From: Nemertoderma westbladi
Taxonomy: Eukaryota; Xenacoelomorpha; Nemertodermatida; Nemertodermatidae
Reading direction: 5' to 3'
Assembly (NCBI GenBank): GCA_032718475.1
Contig: JAUCBJ010008094.1
Coordinates: 95,770-159,769 of the forward strand
DNA: 64,000 nt
The stretch's first letter is position 1; each line of letters starts with the position of its first letter. A program made the position numbers and the translations under genes. Below the pieces are notes generated by a model. The model did no database searches and was not told the origin of the DNA. It worked only from the letters and a program-made list of their open reading frames with translations. Shown here in pieces: positions 12,643 to 23,400 of this stretch.

Positions 12643-15600
12643 GTAGGTGTAAGCCGACACTAACATCATTTAAAATCCGGTAAGTGTAAGCCGACACTAA
12701 CATCATCTACAATCCGGTAAGTGTAAGCCGACACTAACATCATCTACAATCCGGTAAGTGTAAGCCGTCCCTAACAACATCTACAATCCGGTAAGTGTAA
12801 GCCGACACTAACAACATCTACAATCCGGTAAGTGTAAGCCGACACTACCATCATCTACAATCCGGTAAGTGTAAGCCATCCCTACCATCATCTACAATCC
12901 GGTAAGTGTAAGCCGACACTACCATCATCTACAATCCGGTAAGTGTAAGCTGACACTAACAACATCTACAATCCGGTAAGTGTAAGCCGACACTACCATC
13001 ATCTACAATCCGGTAAGTGTAAGCCATCCCTACCATCATCTAAAATCCGGTAAGTGTAAGCCGACACTACCATCATCTACAATCCGGTAAGTGTAAGCCG
13101 ACACTACCATCATCTACAATCCGGTAAGTGTAAGCCATCCCTACCATCATCTAAAATCCGGTAAGTGTAAGCCGACACTACCATCATCTACAATCCGGTA
13201 AGTGTAAGCCGACACTACCATCATCTACAATCCGGTAAGTGTAAGCCATCCCTACCATCATCTAAAATCCGGTAAGTGTAAGCTGACACTAACAACATCT
13301 ACAATCCGGTAAGTGTAAGCCGACACTACCATCATCTACAATCCGGTAAGTGTAAGCCATCCCTACCATCATCTACAATCCGGTAAGTGTAAGCCGACAC
13401 TACCATCATCTACAATCCGGTAAGTGTAAGCCGACACTACCATCATCTACAATCCGGTAAGTGTAAGCCATCCCTACCATCATCTACAATCCGGTAAGTG
13501 TAAGCCGACACTAACAACATCTACAATCCAGTAAGTGTAAGCCGACACTACCATCATCTACAATCCGGTAAGTGTAAGCCGACACTACCATCATCTACAA
13601 TCCGGTAAGTGTAAGCCATCCCTACCATCATCTACAATCCGGTAAGTGTACGCCGACACTACCATCATCTACAATCCGGTAAGTGTAAGCTGACACTAAC
13701 AACATCTACAATCCGGTAAGTGTAAGCCGACACTACCATCATCTACAATCCGGTAAGTGTAAACCGACACTACCATCATCTACAATCTGGTAAGTGTAAG
13801 CCGACACTAACAACATCTACAATCCGGTAAGTGTAAGCCGACACTACCATCATTTACATTCCGGTAAGTGTAAACCATCCCTACCATCATCTACAATCCG
13901 GTAAGTGTAAGCCGACACTACCATCATCTACAATCCGGTAAATGTAAGCCGACACTAACAACATCTACAATCCAGTAAGTGTAAGCCGTCCCTAACAACA
14001 TCTACAATCCGGTAAGTGTAAGCCGACACTACCATCATCTACAATCCGGTAAGTGTAAACCATCCCTACCATCATCTACAATCCGGTAAGTGTAAGCCGA
14101 CACTACCATCATCTACAATCCGGTAAGTGTAAGCTGACACTAACAACATCTACAATCCGGTAAGTGTAAGCCGACACTACCATCATCTACAATCCGGTAA
14201 GTGTAAACCGACACTACCATCATCTACAATCCGGTAAGTGTAAGCCGTCCCTAACAACGTCTACAATCCGGTAAGTGTAAGCCGACACTAACAACATCTA
14301 CAATCCGGTAAGTGTAAACCATCCCTACCATCATCTACAATCCGGTAAGTGTAAGCCGACACTACCATCATCTACAATCCGGTAAGTGTAAGCCATCCCT
14401 ACCATCATCTACAATCCGGTAAGTGTAAGCCGTCCCTAACAACATCTACAATCCGGTAAGTGTAAGCCGACACTAACAACATCTACAATCCGGTAAGTGT
14501 AAACCGTCCCTAACAACATCTACAATCCGGTAAGTGTAAGCCGACACTAACAACATCTACAATCCGGTAAGTGTAAACCATCCCTACCATCATCTACAAT
14601 CCGGTAAGTGTAAGCCGACACTAACAACATCTACAATCCGGTAAGTGTAAGCTGACACTATACCATCATTTACAATCCGGTAAGTGTAAGCCGACACTAC
14701 CATCATTTACAATCCGGTAAGTGTAAACCATCCCTACCATCATCTACAATCCGGTAAGTGTAAGCCGTCCCTAACAACATCTACAATCCGGTAAGTGTAA
14801 GCCGACACTAACAACATCTACAATCCGGTAAGTGTAAGCTGACACTATACCATCATTTACAATCCGGTAAGTGTAAGCCGACACTACCATCATTTACAAT
14901 CCGGTAAGTGTAAACCATCCCTACCATCATCTACAATCCGGTAAGTGTAAGCCGACACTAACAACATCTACAATCCGGTAAGTGTAAGCCGACACTACCA
15001 TCATCTACAATCCGGTAAGTGTAAGCCATCGCTAACAACATCTACAATCCGGTAAGTGTAAACCGTCCCTAACAACATCTACAATCCGGTAAGTGTAAGC
15101 CGACACTACCATCATCTACAATCCGGTAAGTGTAAGCCGACACTACCATCATCTACAATCCGGTAAGTGTAAGCCATCCCTAACAACATCTACAATCCGG
15201 TAAGTGTAAGCCGACACTAACAACATCTACAATCCGGTAAGTGTAAACCATCACTACCATCATCTACAATCCGGTAAGTGTAAGCCGACACTAACATCAT
15301 CTACAATCCGGTAAGTGTAAGCCATCCCTAACAACATCTACAATCCGGTAAGTGTAAGCCGACACTAACAACATCTACAATCCGGTAAGTGTAAACCATC
15401 CCTACCATCATCTACAATCCGGTAAGTGTAAGCCGACACTAACATCATCTACAATCCGGTAAGTGTAAGCCGACACTAACAACATCTACAATCCGGTAAG
15501 TGTAAACCATCCCTACCATCATCTACAATCCGGTAAGTGTAAGCCGACACTACCATCATCTACAATCCGGTAAGTGTAAGCCATCCCTAACATCATCTAC

Positions 15601-15930
15601 AATCCGGTAAGTGTAAGCCGACACTACCATCATCTACAATCCGGTAAGTGTAAGCCATCCCTAACAACATCTACAATCCGGTAAGTGTAAGCCGACACTA
15701 CCATCATCTACAATCCGGTAAGTGTAAGCCATCCCTAACAATATCTACAATCCGGTAAGTGTAAGCCATCCCTAACATCATCTACAATCCGGTAAGTGTA
15801 AGCCATCCCTACCATCATCTACAATCCGTTAATTGTAAGCCGACACTACCATCATCTACAATCCGTTAAGTGTAAGCCGACACTAACAACATCTACAATC
15901 CAGTAAGTGTAAGCCAACCCTACAATGTAG
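12641..15930. repeat. 37-bp minisatellite carrying the exon 2 splice donor, in DYRK intron 2
   Basis: About 88 copies of a 37-bp unit, CCGGTAAGTGTAAGCCGACA followed by CTACCATCATCTACAAT, with three interleaved variants (GCCGACACTACC, GCCATCCCTACC, GCCGACACTAACAAC). The first unit begins at the real exon-intron junction (AAACCG|GTAGGTGTAAGC), so every unit carries CCG|GTAAGT, a near-consensus 5' splice site. The array decays at 15820-15950 (CCGTTAATTG, TACAATGTAGGG) before the exon 3 acceptor. Confidence 0.97.
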
Positions 15931-16014
15931 GGTAAATGTAAGCCAAGAATATACTGTATTATATACCTACCTGTAGTAATAAACCGTAGTACTCAGTTTC
16001 ACTTATATCTATAG

Positions 16015-16096
16015 GAAAATATTCTACTGAGACAGAGAGGAAGCAGTGCTATTACTGTTATTGACTTTGGGTCTAGTTGCTACGACAATCAAAAAG
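16015..16096 (+). CDS. DYRK4: DYRK4-like kinase, exon 3 (magnesium-binding loop)
   Basis: Acceptor ATATCTATAG ends at 16014; donor AAAG|GTAAAT starts at 16097. It encodes ENILLRQRGSSAITVIDFGS followed by SCYDNQK. It begins with the Glu-Asn that completes DLKPEN and contains DFG (as DFGSSC, the DYRK form). It ends in phase 1, and its G joins TG at 16907 to make the Val of [11 protein letters not shown]. Confidence 0.93.
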
Positions 16097-16142
16097 GTAA
16101 ATAATGGTTTAACAATTTATAAATAATTATCATTTAAACTCT

Positions 16143-16420
16143 GTAAAAGTAAAAGTAAATTTTCTTAGGCCGATAGGCCAGGGATTACGCACAAAGTCTG
16201 TCGACTTATTTCCAGTGCGGTCCCCCCAGAACTAAACTCCCCAAAGGAAACTCCGGTACTCATTTAGCTACCACTTAAGGATGCAAGGCGGAGATGCGCC
16301 CTGGCTGGTCCCTTTAAAGCATTCGTGCTGAAACGAAAACTGCCCTGGCCCATGTGAGGATCGAACCCACGACCTACGGGGGATGTGAATTCAATACAAC
16401 CACTACACCAAGGTGGGACC
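16143..16420 (-). mobile_element. tRNA-derived SINE
   Basis: On the minus strand the element starts near 16420 and has a Pol III A-box-like TGGTGTAGTGG (16400-16410) and a B-box GGTTCGATCC (16358-16367). The spacing is that of a tRNA head, with a stem-loop like CGTGGGTTCGATCCTCAC. A tRNA-unrelated body of about 190 bp follows, with a TTTACTTTTACTTTTAC tail at 16143-16170. It lies in DYRK intron 3. This is the only copy I found in the window. Confidence 0.85.
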
Positions 16421-16465
16421 TAATCTGTGTAATATGTAACATAAATCTACATACAGTTAACCATG

Positions 16466-16906
16466 GCTACATAACTTACCTTTCTCCCTACAGTGTACAC
16501 CTACATAAGCTACTCTCCTCCCTACTGTGTACACCTACATAACTTACCTTTCTCCCTACAGTGTACACCTACATAACTTACCTTTCTCCATACAGTGTAC
16601 ACCTACATAAGCTACTCTCCTCCCTACTGTGTACACCTACATAACTTACCTTTCTCCCTTCAATGTACACCTAGATAACCTACCTTTTTCCCTACAATGT
16701 ACATCTGCTGTACATAACCTATCTGTCTCCATACAGTGTACACCTACATAACCAACCTGTCCCCCTACAGTGTACACCTACATAACCAACCTGTCCCCAT
16801 ACAGTGTACACCTACATAACCAACCTGTCCCCATACAGTGTACACCTACATAACCTACCTGTCTCCCTATAGTGTACACCTAGATAACCTACCTGTCTCC
16901 CTATAG
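16466..16906. repeat. 34-bp repeat carrying the exon 4 splice acceptor, in DYRK intron 3
   Basis: About 12-13 copies of TGTACACCTACATAACTTAC plus CTTTCTCCCTACAG (34 bp). The last unit ends in the real acceptor CTCCCTATAG (16897-16906), and the exon itself starts TGTACACCTACATA. Each unit is therefore a duplicate of the pyrimidine tract, the AG and the first 14 exon bases. Splicing to an upstream copy would extend the exon by multiples of 34 bp and mostly shift the frame. Confidence 0.93.
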
Positions 16907-17140
16907 TGTACACCTACATACAGTCCCGATTCTACCGATCACCTGAAATTATCCTCGGTTTATCGTACGGGAGACCAATCGACATGTGGAGTCTGGGATG
17001 TATTGTATCGGAACTCCATACAGGCAGACCGCTCTTCCCTGGAGAAAACGAGGCCGACCAGCTGTCCTGTATGATGGAATGTATGGGATTCCCACCAACT
17101 TCCGTAACAAAAGAGGCTTCCAGGAAACACGTATTCTTCG
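16907..17140 (+). CDS. DYRK4: DYRK4-like kinase, exon 4 (activation loop, C-lobe)
   Basis: Encodes (V)[17 protein letters not shown], then [35 protein letters not shown] and ASRKHVFF. The activation-loop YTY contains the autophosphorylated tyrosine of DYRK kinases. SRFYRSPE is the P+1 loop/APE region and DMWSLGC is helix F. The donor is weak (TTCG|GTTAGA). The leftover G joins AT at 20037 to give Asp, matching the D-S-x-G-x-P-K that follows in DYRK4. All core C-lobe residues are present. Confidence 0.94.
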
Positions 17141-17267
17141 GTTAGAAAAATCATTTCAGACAATGATTAATTATAATTTTTATTACACACATTAAATTTA
17201 TACGGTGGTGATTTGTGGTCAATTAATTTTTTTTGTGATTTAAGATTGTGTTAATGAAATTATTATA

Positions 17268-18400
17268 TCCGAAAATAAAATTAATATGTTTTAGAATCGA
17301 AAAAAGTATTTAATATGTTTTAACATTCAAAAAAGGAATGAATATGTTTTAACATTCAAAAAAGGAATTAATATGTTTTAACATCGATAATAATAATTAA
17401 TATGTTTTAACATCGATAATAATAATTAATATGTTTTAACATCGAAAATAATAATTAATATGTTTTAGAATCGAAAAAAGTATTTAATATGTTTTAACAT
17501 TCAAAAAAGGAATGAATATGTTTTAACATTCAAAAAAGGAATTAATATGTTTTAACATCGATAATAATAATTAATATGTTTTAACATCGATAATAATAAT
17601 TAATATGTTTTAACATCGATAATAATAATTAATATGTTTTAGCATCGGAAAAAGGAATTAATATGTTTTAGCATCGGAAAAAGGAATTAATATGTTTTAA
17701 CATCGAAAATAATAATTAATATGTTTTAACATCGATAATAATAATTAATATGTTTTAACATCGAAAATAATAATTAATATGTTTTAGCATCTGAAAAAGG
17801 AATTAATATGTTTTAACATCGATAATAATAATTAATATGTTTTAACATCCAAAATAATAATTAATATGTTTTAGCATCGATAATAATAATTAATATGTTT
17901 TAACATCGAAAATAATAATTAATATGTTTTAGCATCTGAAAAAGGAATTAGAGTAGGCCTAATATGTTTTAGCATCGAAAAAAGGTTTTAATAAGTTTTA
18001 ACATCCAAAATAATAATTAATATGTTTTAGCATCGGAAAAAGGAATTAATATGTTTTAACATCGATAATAATAATTAATATGTTTTAACATCGAAAATAA
18101 TAATTAATATGTTTTAGCATCGAAAAAAGGATTTAATAAGTTTTAACATCCAAAATAATAATTAATATGTTTTAGCATCGGAAAAAGGAATTAATATGTT
18201 TTAGCATTCAAAAAAGGAATTAATATGTTTTAACATCGAAAATAATAATTAATATGTTTTAGCATCGGAAAAAGGAATTAATATGTTTTAACATCGAAAA
18301 TAATAATAAATATGTTTTAGCATCGGAAAAAGGAATTAATATGTTTTAGCATTCAAAAAAGGAATTAATATGTTTTAGCATTCAAAAAAGGAATTAATAT
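17268..18400. repeat. 29-bp AT-rich tandem array (left arm of the foldback element)
   Basis: About 39 units of TTAATATGTTTTAACATCGA plus TAATAATAA or GAAAAAGGA. Alternating subtypes (AACATCGATAAT, AGCATCGGAAAAAGG, AACATTCAAAAAAGG) show several rounds of duplication. Confidence 0.95.
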
Positions 18401-18763
18401 GTTTTGGTGTTACTAAAAATAGATCTGATTGCTTATTTGTTTCTGCTAATCTGTTACTAACATGTTGTGAATTTATGTACCTACATAAACCTACAGTACC
18501 ACTTAGGTCATGATTTCAGTGTTCTTATCTTGTCCCATGATTGTTTAGGGTAGAAAAGTAAAGTGAAACCAAACGGATGTAAATATTACGCAGAAACCTG
18601 TGCATAACTAAGCCCAACTTATCACTCTTGGTTAATGCATTAGATATACTATATACTGTAGCATCGAAAAGAGACTGAACTAAAGTAAATTGAAATGTGA
18701 AAATTTTTTTAGCGTCCCTAGCGTTTCGTGTAAGATTTAAAAATTTCGCCAAAAAGACTAGGT

Positions 18764-19004
18764 ACTCCTCCGTTATTTCCCATTTTCATTTTTCGATACT
18801 TCTATTCTTCGGCCACTTTTTTTATTTTCATTTTCTATTTCTGATAATTGGCAATTTTGTAAAAAAAAATTTTTAATTATTTTATAAAAATTGATTTTTT
18901 TAAAAAAATTGCGGAAATATTCTGAAATCAAAAAAGGTGGCCGAAGAATTAAATCTTATTCAAATTCCTTTCACAAAAAAAAGGTTAAGAAATGGCGGAG
19001 GAGT
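18764..19004. repeat. 241-bp imperfect hairpin (MITE-like) inside the foldback element
   Basis: ACTCCTCCGTTATTTC at 18764 pairs with GAAATGGCGGAGGAGT ending at 19004. TTCTTCGGCCACTTTTTTT at about 18810 pairs with AAAAAAGGTGGCCGAAGAA at 18933-18951. The loop is A/T-rich. This looks like a small inverted-repeat element inserted within the larger one. Confidence 0.7.
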
Positions 19005-19674
19005 GTGTGTTTTTTGTGCGAAAAAATGTTATTCCCATTGAAGTTTGAACCTTCCCGCGCAAAAACTGTCTGTTAATATGTGATAATGTCTGTCAATATA
19101 TATCTAGCAACACGAAAGCACAAAACCATGATAAGATTTTAGCTATGGGGGTTTTCCTGGTCGCTGATTTAATTTCTAAGGTCATTTTTCAGTTTTAATG
19201 AAATCTAGATTGTCTGTATGTCTGTCTGTCGGTCTATCAGACTAACCGACAATCTGTCAAAAATATAAGGAAAGGGCGGATTTTCAAGCTAAAGGTTTAT
19301 CTCTAGGGGTTTTCAGGGTCGCAGAATCCATTTCGAGTGTCAGTTTTAACATTCATTTGATTCCAAATTGTCTGTTTGGCTATCAGACTGTCGGTTGTAT
19401 TTTGACGGACAGACTGACCGGCTTACAGACAGGAACGACGACGCCAAATTTAATTTTGATATTAGGAATGAAGTCACGAACCAAGAAAACCCATATTGGA
19501 AATTTTTTTAAAAAAATTTTAAATAGTATGAATTCTATTCTTTTGGAGACATACTGACGGACAGACCGACAGTAAAACGGACAAACAGCAATATCTCGAG
19601 AAGTAAGATAGATCTTGCTAAACGGTTTTCATATTTGGAATCTTGATTAAATTCTGCTCTAAATGGAATTTAAA

Positions 19675-19815
19675 AACATGTTAAAACATATTAATTCCTT
19701 TTTCCGATGCTAAAACATATTAATTATTATTTTCGATGTTAAAATATATTTATTATTATTTTCGATGTTAAAACATATTAATTCCCTTTTTCGATGCTAA
19801 ACCATATTAATTTTA
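19675..19815. repeat. Inverted copies of the 29-bp repeat (right arm)
   Basis: About four units in reverse orientation (CGATGCTAAAACATATTAAT, CGATGTTAAAACATATTAAT) next to the right terminal repeat. These prove that the left array belongs to an inverted-repeat structure. Confidence 0.9.
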
Positions 19816-20036
19816 TTTTCGAATATAATAATTTCAATAACACAATTTTAAATTACAAAAAAATTAATTGGCCACAAATCACCACCGTACATTTATTTGA
19901 AAACGCGCATTTAATTATTTGATAACAAAATGTAGAAGTTTTATTTGCTTTATTAGTTTTATATTAAGTAGTTAGTTGCGCCTCCTAGTGGTCTTCGTTG
20001 GTATAATTTTTACAACAAATAAATATATTTCTTTAG

Positions 20037-20166
20037 ATTCGCAAGGAAAACCAAAATCGGTTACAAACAGCCGTGGGAGGAAGCGCATGATTGGTTGCAA
20101 GAAGCTGTGTCAGTTGGTCCGCAGTACAGACGTTTTATTCTTGGACTTCATACAAAAATGTCTTGA
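20037..20166 (+). CDS. DYRK4: DYRK4-like kinase, exon 5
   Basis: Acceptor ATATTTCTTTAG ends at 20036; donor GA|GTAAGT is perfect. It encodes (D)SQGKPKSVTNSRGRKR and STDVLFLDFIQKCLE. The DSxGxPKxxTNxRGxKR block fits DYRK4 better than DYRK2/3, which have a longer insert here. FLDFIQKCLE is helix H and leads into W-D of the next exon. The phase (GA + A gives Glu) is consistent. Confidence 0.93.
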
Positions 20167-20302
20167 GTAAGTAAAAGTGGCTACAAACGGATTTGGTCCT
20201 CCTTTTGCTTTTATATAGGCCGTAGGCCTATTATTATTCTTTTATATTGAACTTTTTATTTAGTTTTGTCTTCCATATAATATTTAACATTAATTAATAC
20301 AG

Positions 20303-20424
20303 ATGGGACGCGGATTCGAGAATGACTCCAGCTGAAGGACTGCAACACCCCTGGATAAATGAGGGAAGACGGTTGCACCGGGAGAATATGAGTCTATCCC
20401 GTCAGTCAGATACTAAAAGGAGAG
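20303..20424 (+). CDS. DYRK4: DYRK4-like kinase, exon 6 (end of kinase domain and start of tail)
   Basis: Acceptor TTAATTAATACAG; encodes WDADSRMTPAEGLQHPWI, the last helix of the kinase domain, then a basic tail ending SLSRQSDTKRR. I place the donor at GAGAG|GTAGGA (20425). The single G left over joins AA at 40368 to give Glu and an in-frame terminal exon. If that donor is not used, the frame runs into the 33-bp repeat and stops at 20538-20540, adding a repeat-encoded tail of about 38 residues. The last bases (CAGTCAGATACTAAAAGGAG) are the seed of the 12-kb array that follows. Confidence 0.9.
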
Positions 20425-23400
20425 GTAGGAACAGTCAGATACTAAAGGGAGGGCTTGGTTGGAACAGTCAGATACTAAAGGGAGGGCTTGGTTGGAACAG
20501 TCAGATACTAAAGGGAGGGGTTGGAACAGTCAGATACTAAAGGGGTTGGAACAGTCAGATACTAAAGGGGTTGGAACAGTCAGATACTAAAGTTGGAACA
20601 TTCAGATACTAAAGGGAGGGCTTGGTTGGAACAGTCAGATACTAAAGGGAGGGGTTGGTTGGAACAGTCAGATACTAAAGGGAGGGGTTGGTTGGAACAG
20701 TCAGATACTAAAGGGGGGGCTTGGTTGGAACAGTCAGATACTAAAGGGAGGGGTTGGTTGGAACAGTCAGATACTAAAGGGGGGGTTGGTTGGAACAGTC
20801 AGATACTAAAGGGGGGGTTGGTTGGAACAGTCAGATACTAAAGGGAGGGGTTGGTAGGAACAGTCAGATACTAAAGGGGTTGGAACAGTCAGATACTAAA
20901 GGGGTTGGAACAGTCAGATACTAAAGTTGGAACATTCAGATACTAAAGGGAGGGCTTGGTTGGAACAGTCAGATACTAAAGGGAGGGGTTGGTTGGAACA
21001 GTCAGATACTAAAGGGAGGGGTTGGTAGGAACAGTCAGATACTAAAGGGGGGGCTTGGTTTGAACAGTCAGATACTAAAGGGAGGGGTTGGTAGGAACAG
21101 TCAGATACTAAAGGGGGGGTCAGATACTAAAGGGAGGGGTTGGAACAGTCAGATACTAAAGGGAGGGGTTGGTTGGAACAGTCAGATACTAAAGGGGGGG
21201 TTGGTTGGAACAGTCAGATACTAAAGGGAGGGGTTGGTAGGAACAGTCAGATACTAAAGGGAGGGGTTGGTTGGAACAGTCAGATACTAAAGGGGTTGGA
21301 ACAGTCAGATACTAAAGGGGTTGGAACAGTCAGATACTAAAGTTGGAACATTCAGATACTAAAGGGAGGGCTTGGTTGGAACAGTCAGATACTAAAGGGA
21401 GGGGTAGGTAGGAACAGTCAGATACTAAAGGAGTTGGAACAGTCAGATACTAAAGGGAGGGGTAGGAGGAATATTCAGATACTAAGGGGAGGGGTAGGAA
21501 CATTCAGATACTAAAGGAGTTGGAACGGTCTGATACTAAAGGGAGGGGTAGGTAGGAACAGTCAGATACTAAAGGAGTTGGAACAGTCAGATACTAAAGG
21601 GAGGGCTTGGTTTGAACAGTCAGATACTAAAGGGAGGGGTTGGAACAGTCAGATACTAAAGGGAGGGGTTGGTAGGAACAGTCAGATATTAAAGGGAGGG
21701 CTTGGTTGGAACAGTCTGATATTAAAGGGAGGGCTTGGTTGGAACAGTCAGATACTAAAGGGAGGGCTTGGTTGGAACAGTCAGATACTAAAGTTGGAAC
21801 ATTCAGATACTAAAGGGAGGGCTTGGTAGGAACAGTCAGATACTAAAGGGAGGGGTTGGAAGGAACAGTCAGATACTAAAGTTGGAACATTCAGATACTA
21901 AAGGGAGGGGTAGGTAGGAACAGTCAGATACTAAAGGGAGGGGTTGGAAGGAACAGTCAGATACTAAAGTTGGAACATTCAGATACTAAAGGGAGGGGTA
22001 GGTAGGAACAGTCAGATACTAAAGGGAGGGGTTGGTAGGAACAGTCAGATACTAAAGGGAGGGCTTGGTTGGAACAGTCAGATACTAAAGGGAGGGGTTG
22101 GAACAGTCAGATACTAAAGGGGTTGGAACAGTCAGATACTAAAGGGGTTGGAACAGTCAGATACTAAAGTTGGAACATTCAGATACTAAAGGGAGGGGTA
22201 GGAGGAATATTCAGATACTAAGGGGAGGGGTAGGAACATTCAGATACTAAAGGAGTTGGAACAGTCAGATACTAAAGGGAGGGGTTGGTTGGAACAGTCA
22301 GATATTAAAGGGAGGGCTTGGTTGGGACAGTCAGATACTAAAGGGGGGGGGTTGGAACAGTCAGATACTAAAGGGAGGGGTTGGTTGGAACAGTCAGATA
22401 TTAAAGGGAGGGGTTGGAAGGAACAGTCAGATACTAAAGGAGTTGGAACAGTCAGATACTAAAGGGAGGGGTTGGTTGGAACAGTCAGATACTAAAGGGA
22501 GGGGTTGGTTGGAACAGTCAGATATTAAAGGGAGGGCTTGGTTGGGACAGTCAGATACTAAAGGGGGGGGGGGGGGGTTGGAACAGTCAGATACTAAAGG
22601 GAGGGGTAGGTAGGAACAGTCAGATACTAAAGGAGTTGGAACAGTCAGATACTAAAGGGAGGGGTTGGTTGGAACAGTCAGATACTAAAGGGAGGGGTTG
22701 GTTGGAACAGTCAGATATTAAAGGGAGGGCTTGGTTGGGACAGTCAGATACTAAAGGGGGGGGGGTTGGAACAGTCAGATACTAAAGGGAGGGGTTGGTA
22801 GGAACAGTCAGATATTAAAGGGAGGGCTTGGTTGGAACAGTCTGATATTAAAGGGAGGGCTTGGTTGGAACAGTCAGATACTAAAGGGAGGGCTTGGTTG
22901 GAACAGTCAGATACTAAAGTTGGAACATTCAGATACTAAAGGGAGGGCTTGGTAGGAACAGTCAGATACTAAAGGGAGGGGTTGGAAGGAACAGTCAGAT
23001 ACTAAAGTTGGAACATTCAGATACTAAAGGGAGGGGTAGGTAGGAACAGTCAGATACTAAAGGGAGGGGTTGGTAGGAACAGTCAGATACTAAAGTTGGA
23101 ACATTCAGATACTAAAGGGAGGGGTAGGTAGGAACAGTCAGATACTAAAGGGAGGGGTTGGTAGGAACAGTCAGATACTAAAGGGAGGGGTTGGAAGGAA
23201 CAGTCAGATACTAAAGGGAGGGGTTGATAGGAACAGTCCGATATTAAAGGGAGGGCTTGGTTGGAACAGTCAGATACTAAAGGGAGGGGTAGGTAGGAAC
23301 AGTCAGATACTAAAGGGAGGGGTTGGAAGGAACAGTCAGATACTAAAGTTGGAACATTCAGATACTAAAGGAAGGGGTAGGTAGGAACAGTCAGATACTA

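Larger units (their letters stand above)
17201..19889. mobile_element. Foldback-like element with minisatellite-bearing inverted ends, in DYRK intron 4
   Basis: Ends are TACGGTGGTGATTTGTGG (17201) and its complement CCACAAATCACCACCGTA (ending 19889). The inverted similarity continues about 90 bp with few differences (TTGTGTTAATGAAATTATTA on the left). Inside both ends the same 29-bp repeat follows in opposite orientation: about 39 units on the left and about 4 on the right. The 1.2-kb centre encodes no recognisable transposase. It has scattered GACAGAC/GTCTGTC motifs at 19210-19590 and a hairpin at 18764-19004. TA flanks both ends if the terminus is taken at CGGTGG. Class unknown; non-autonomous by appearance. 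Confidence 0.8.

Noticed and set aside
12641-15930. CRISPR-like array of 37-bp repeats
   Set aside because: Units are head-to-tail with no unique spacers, and the context is a eukaryotic intron.
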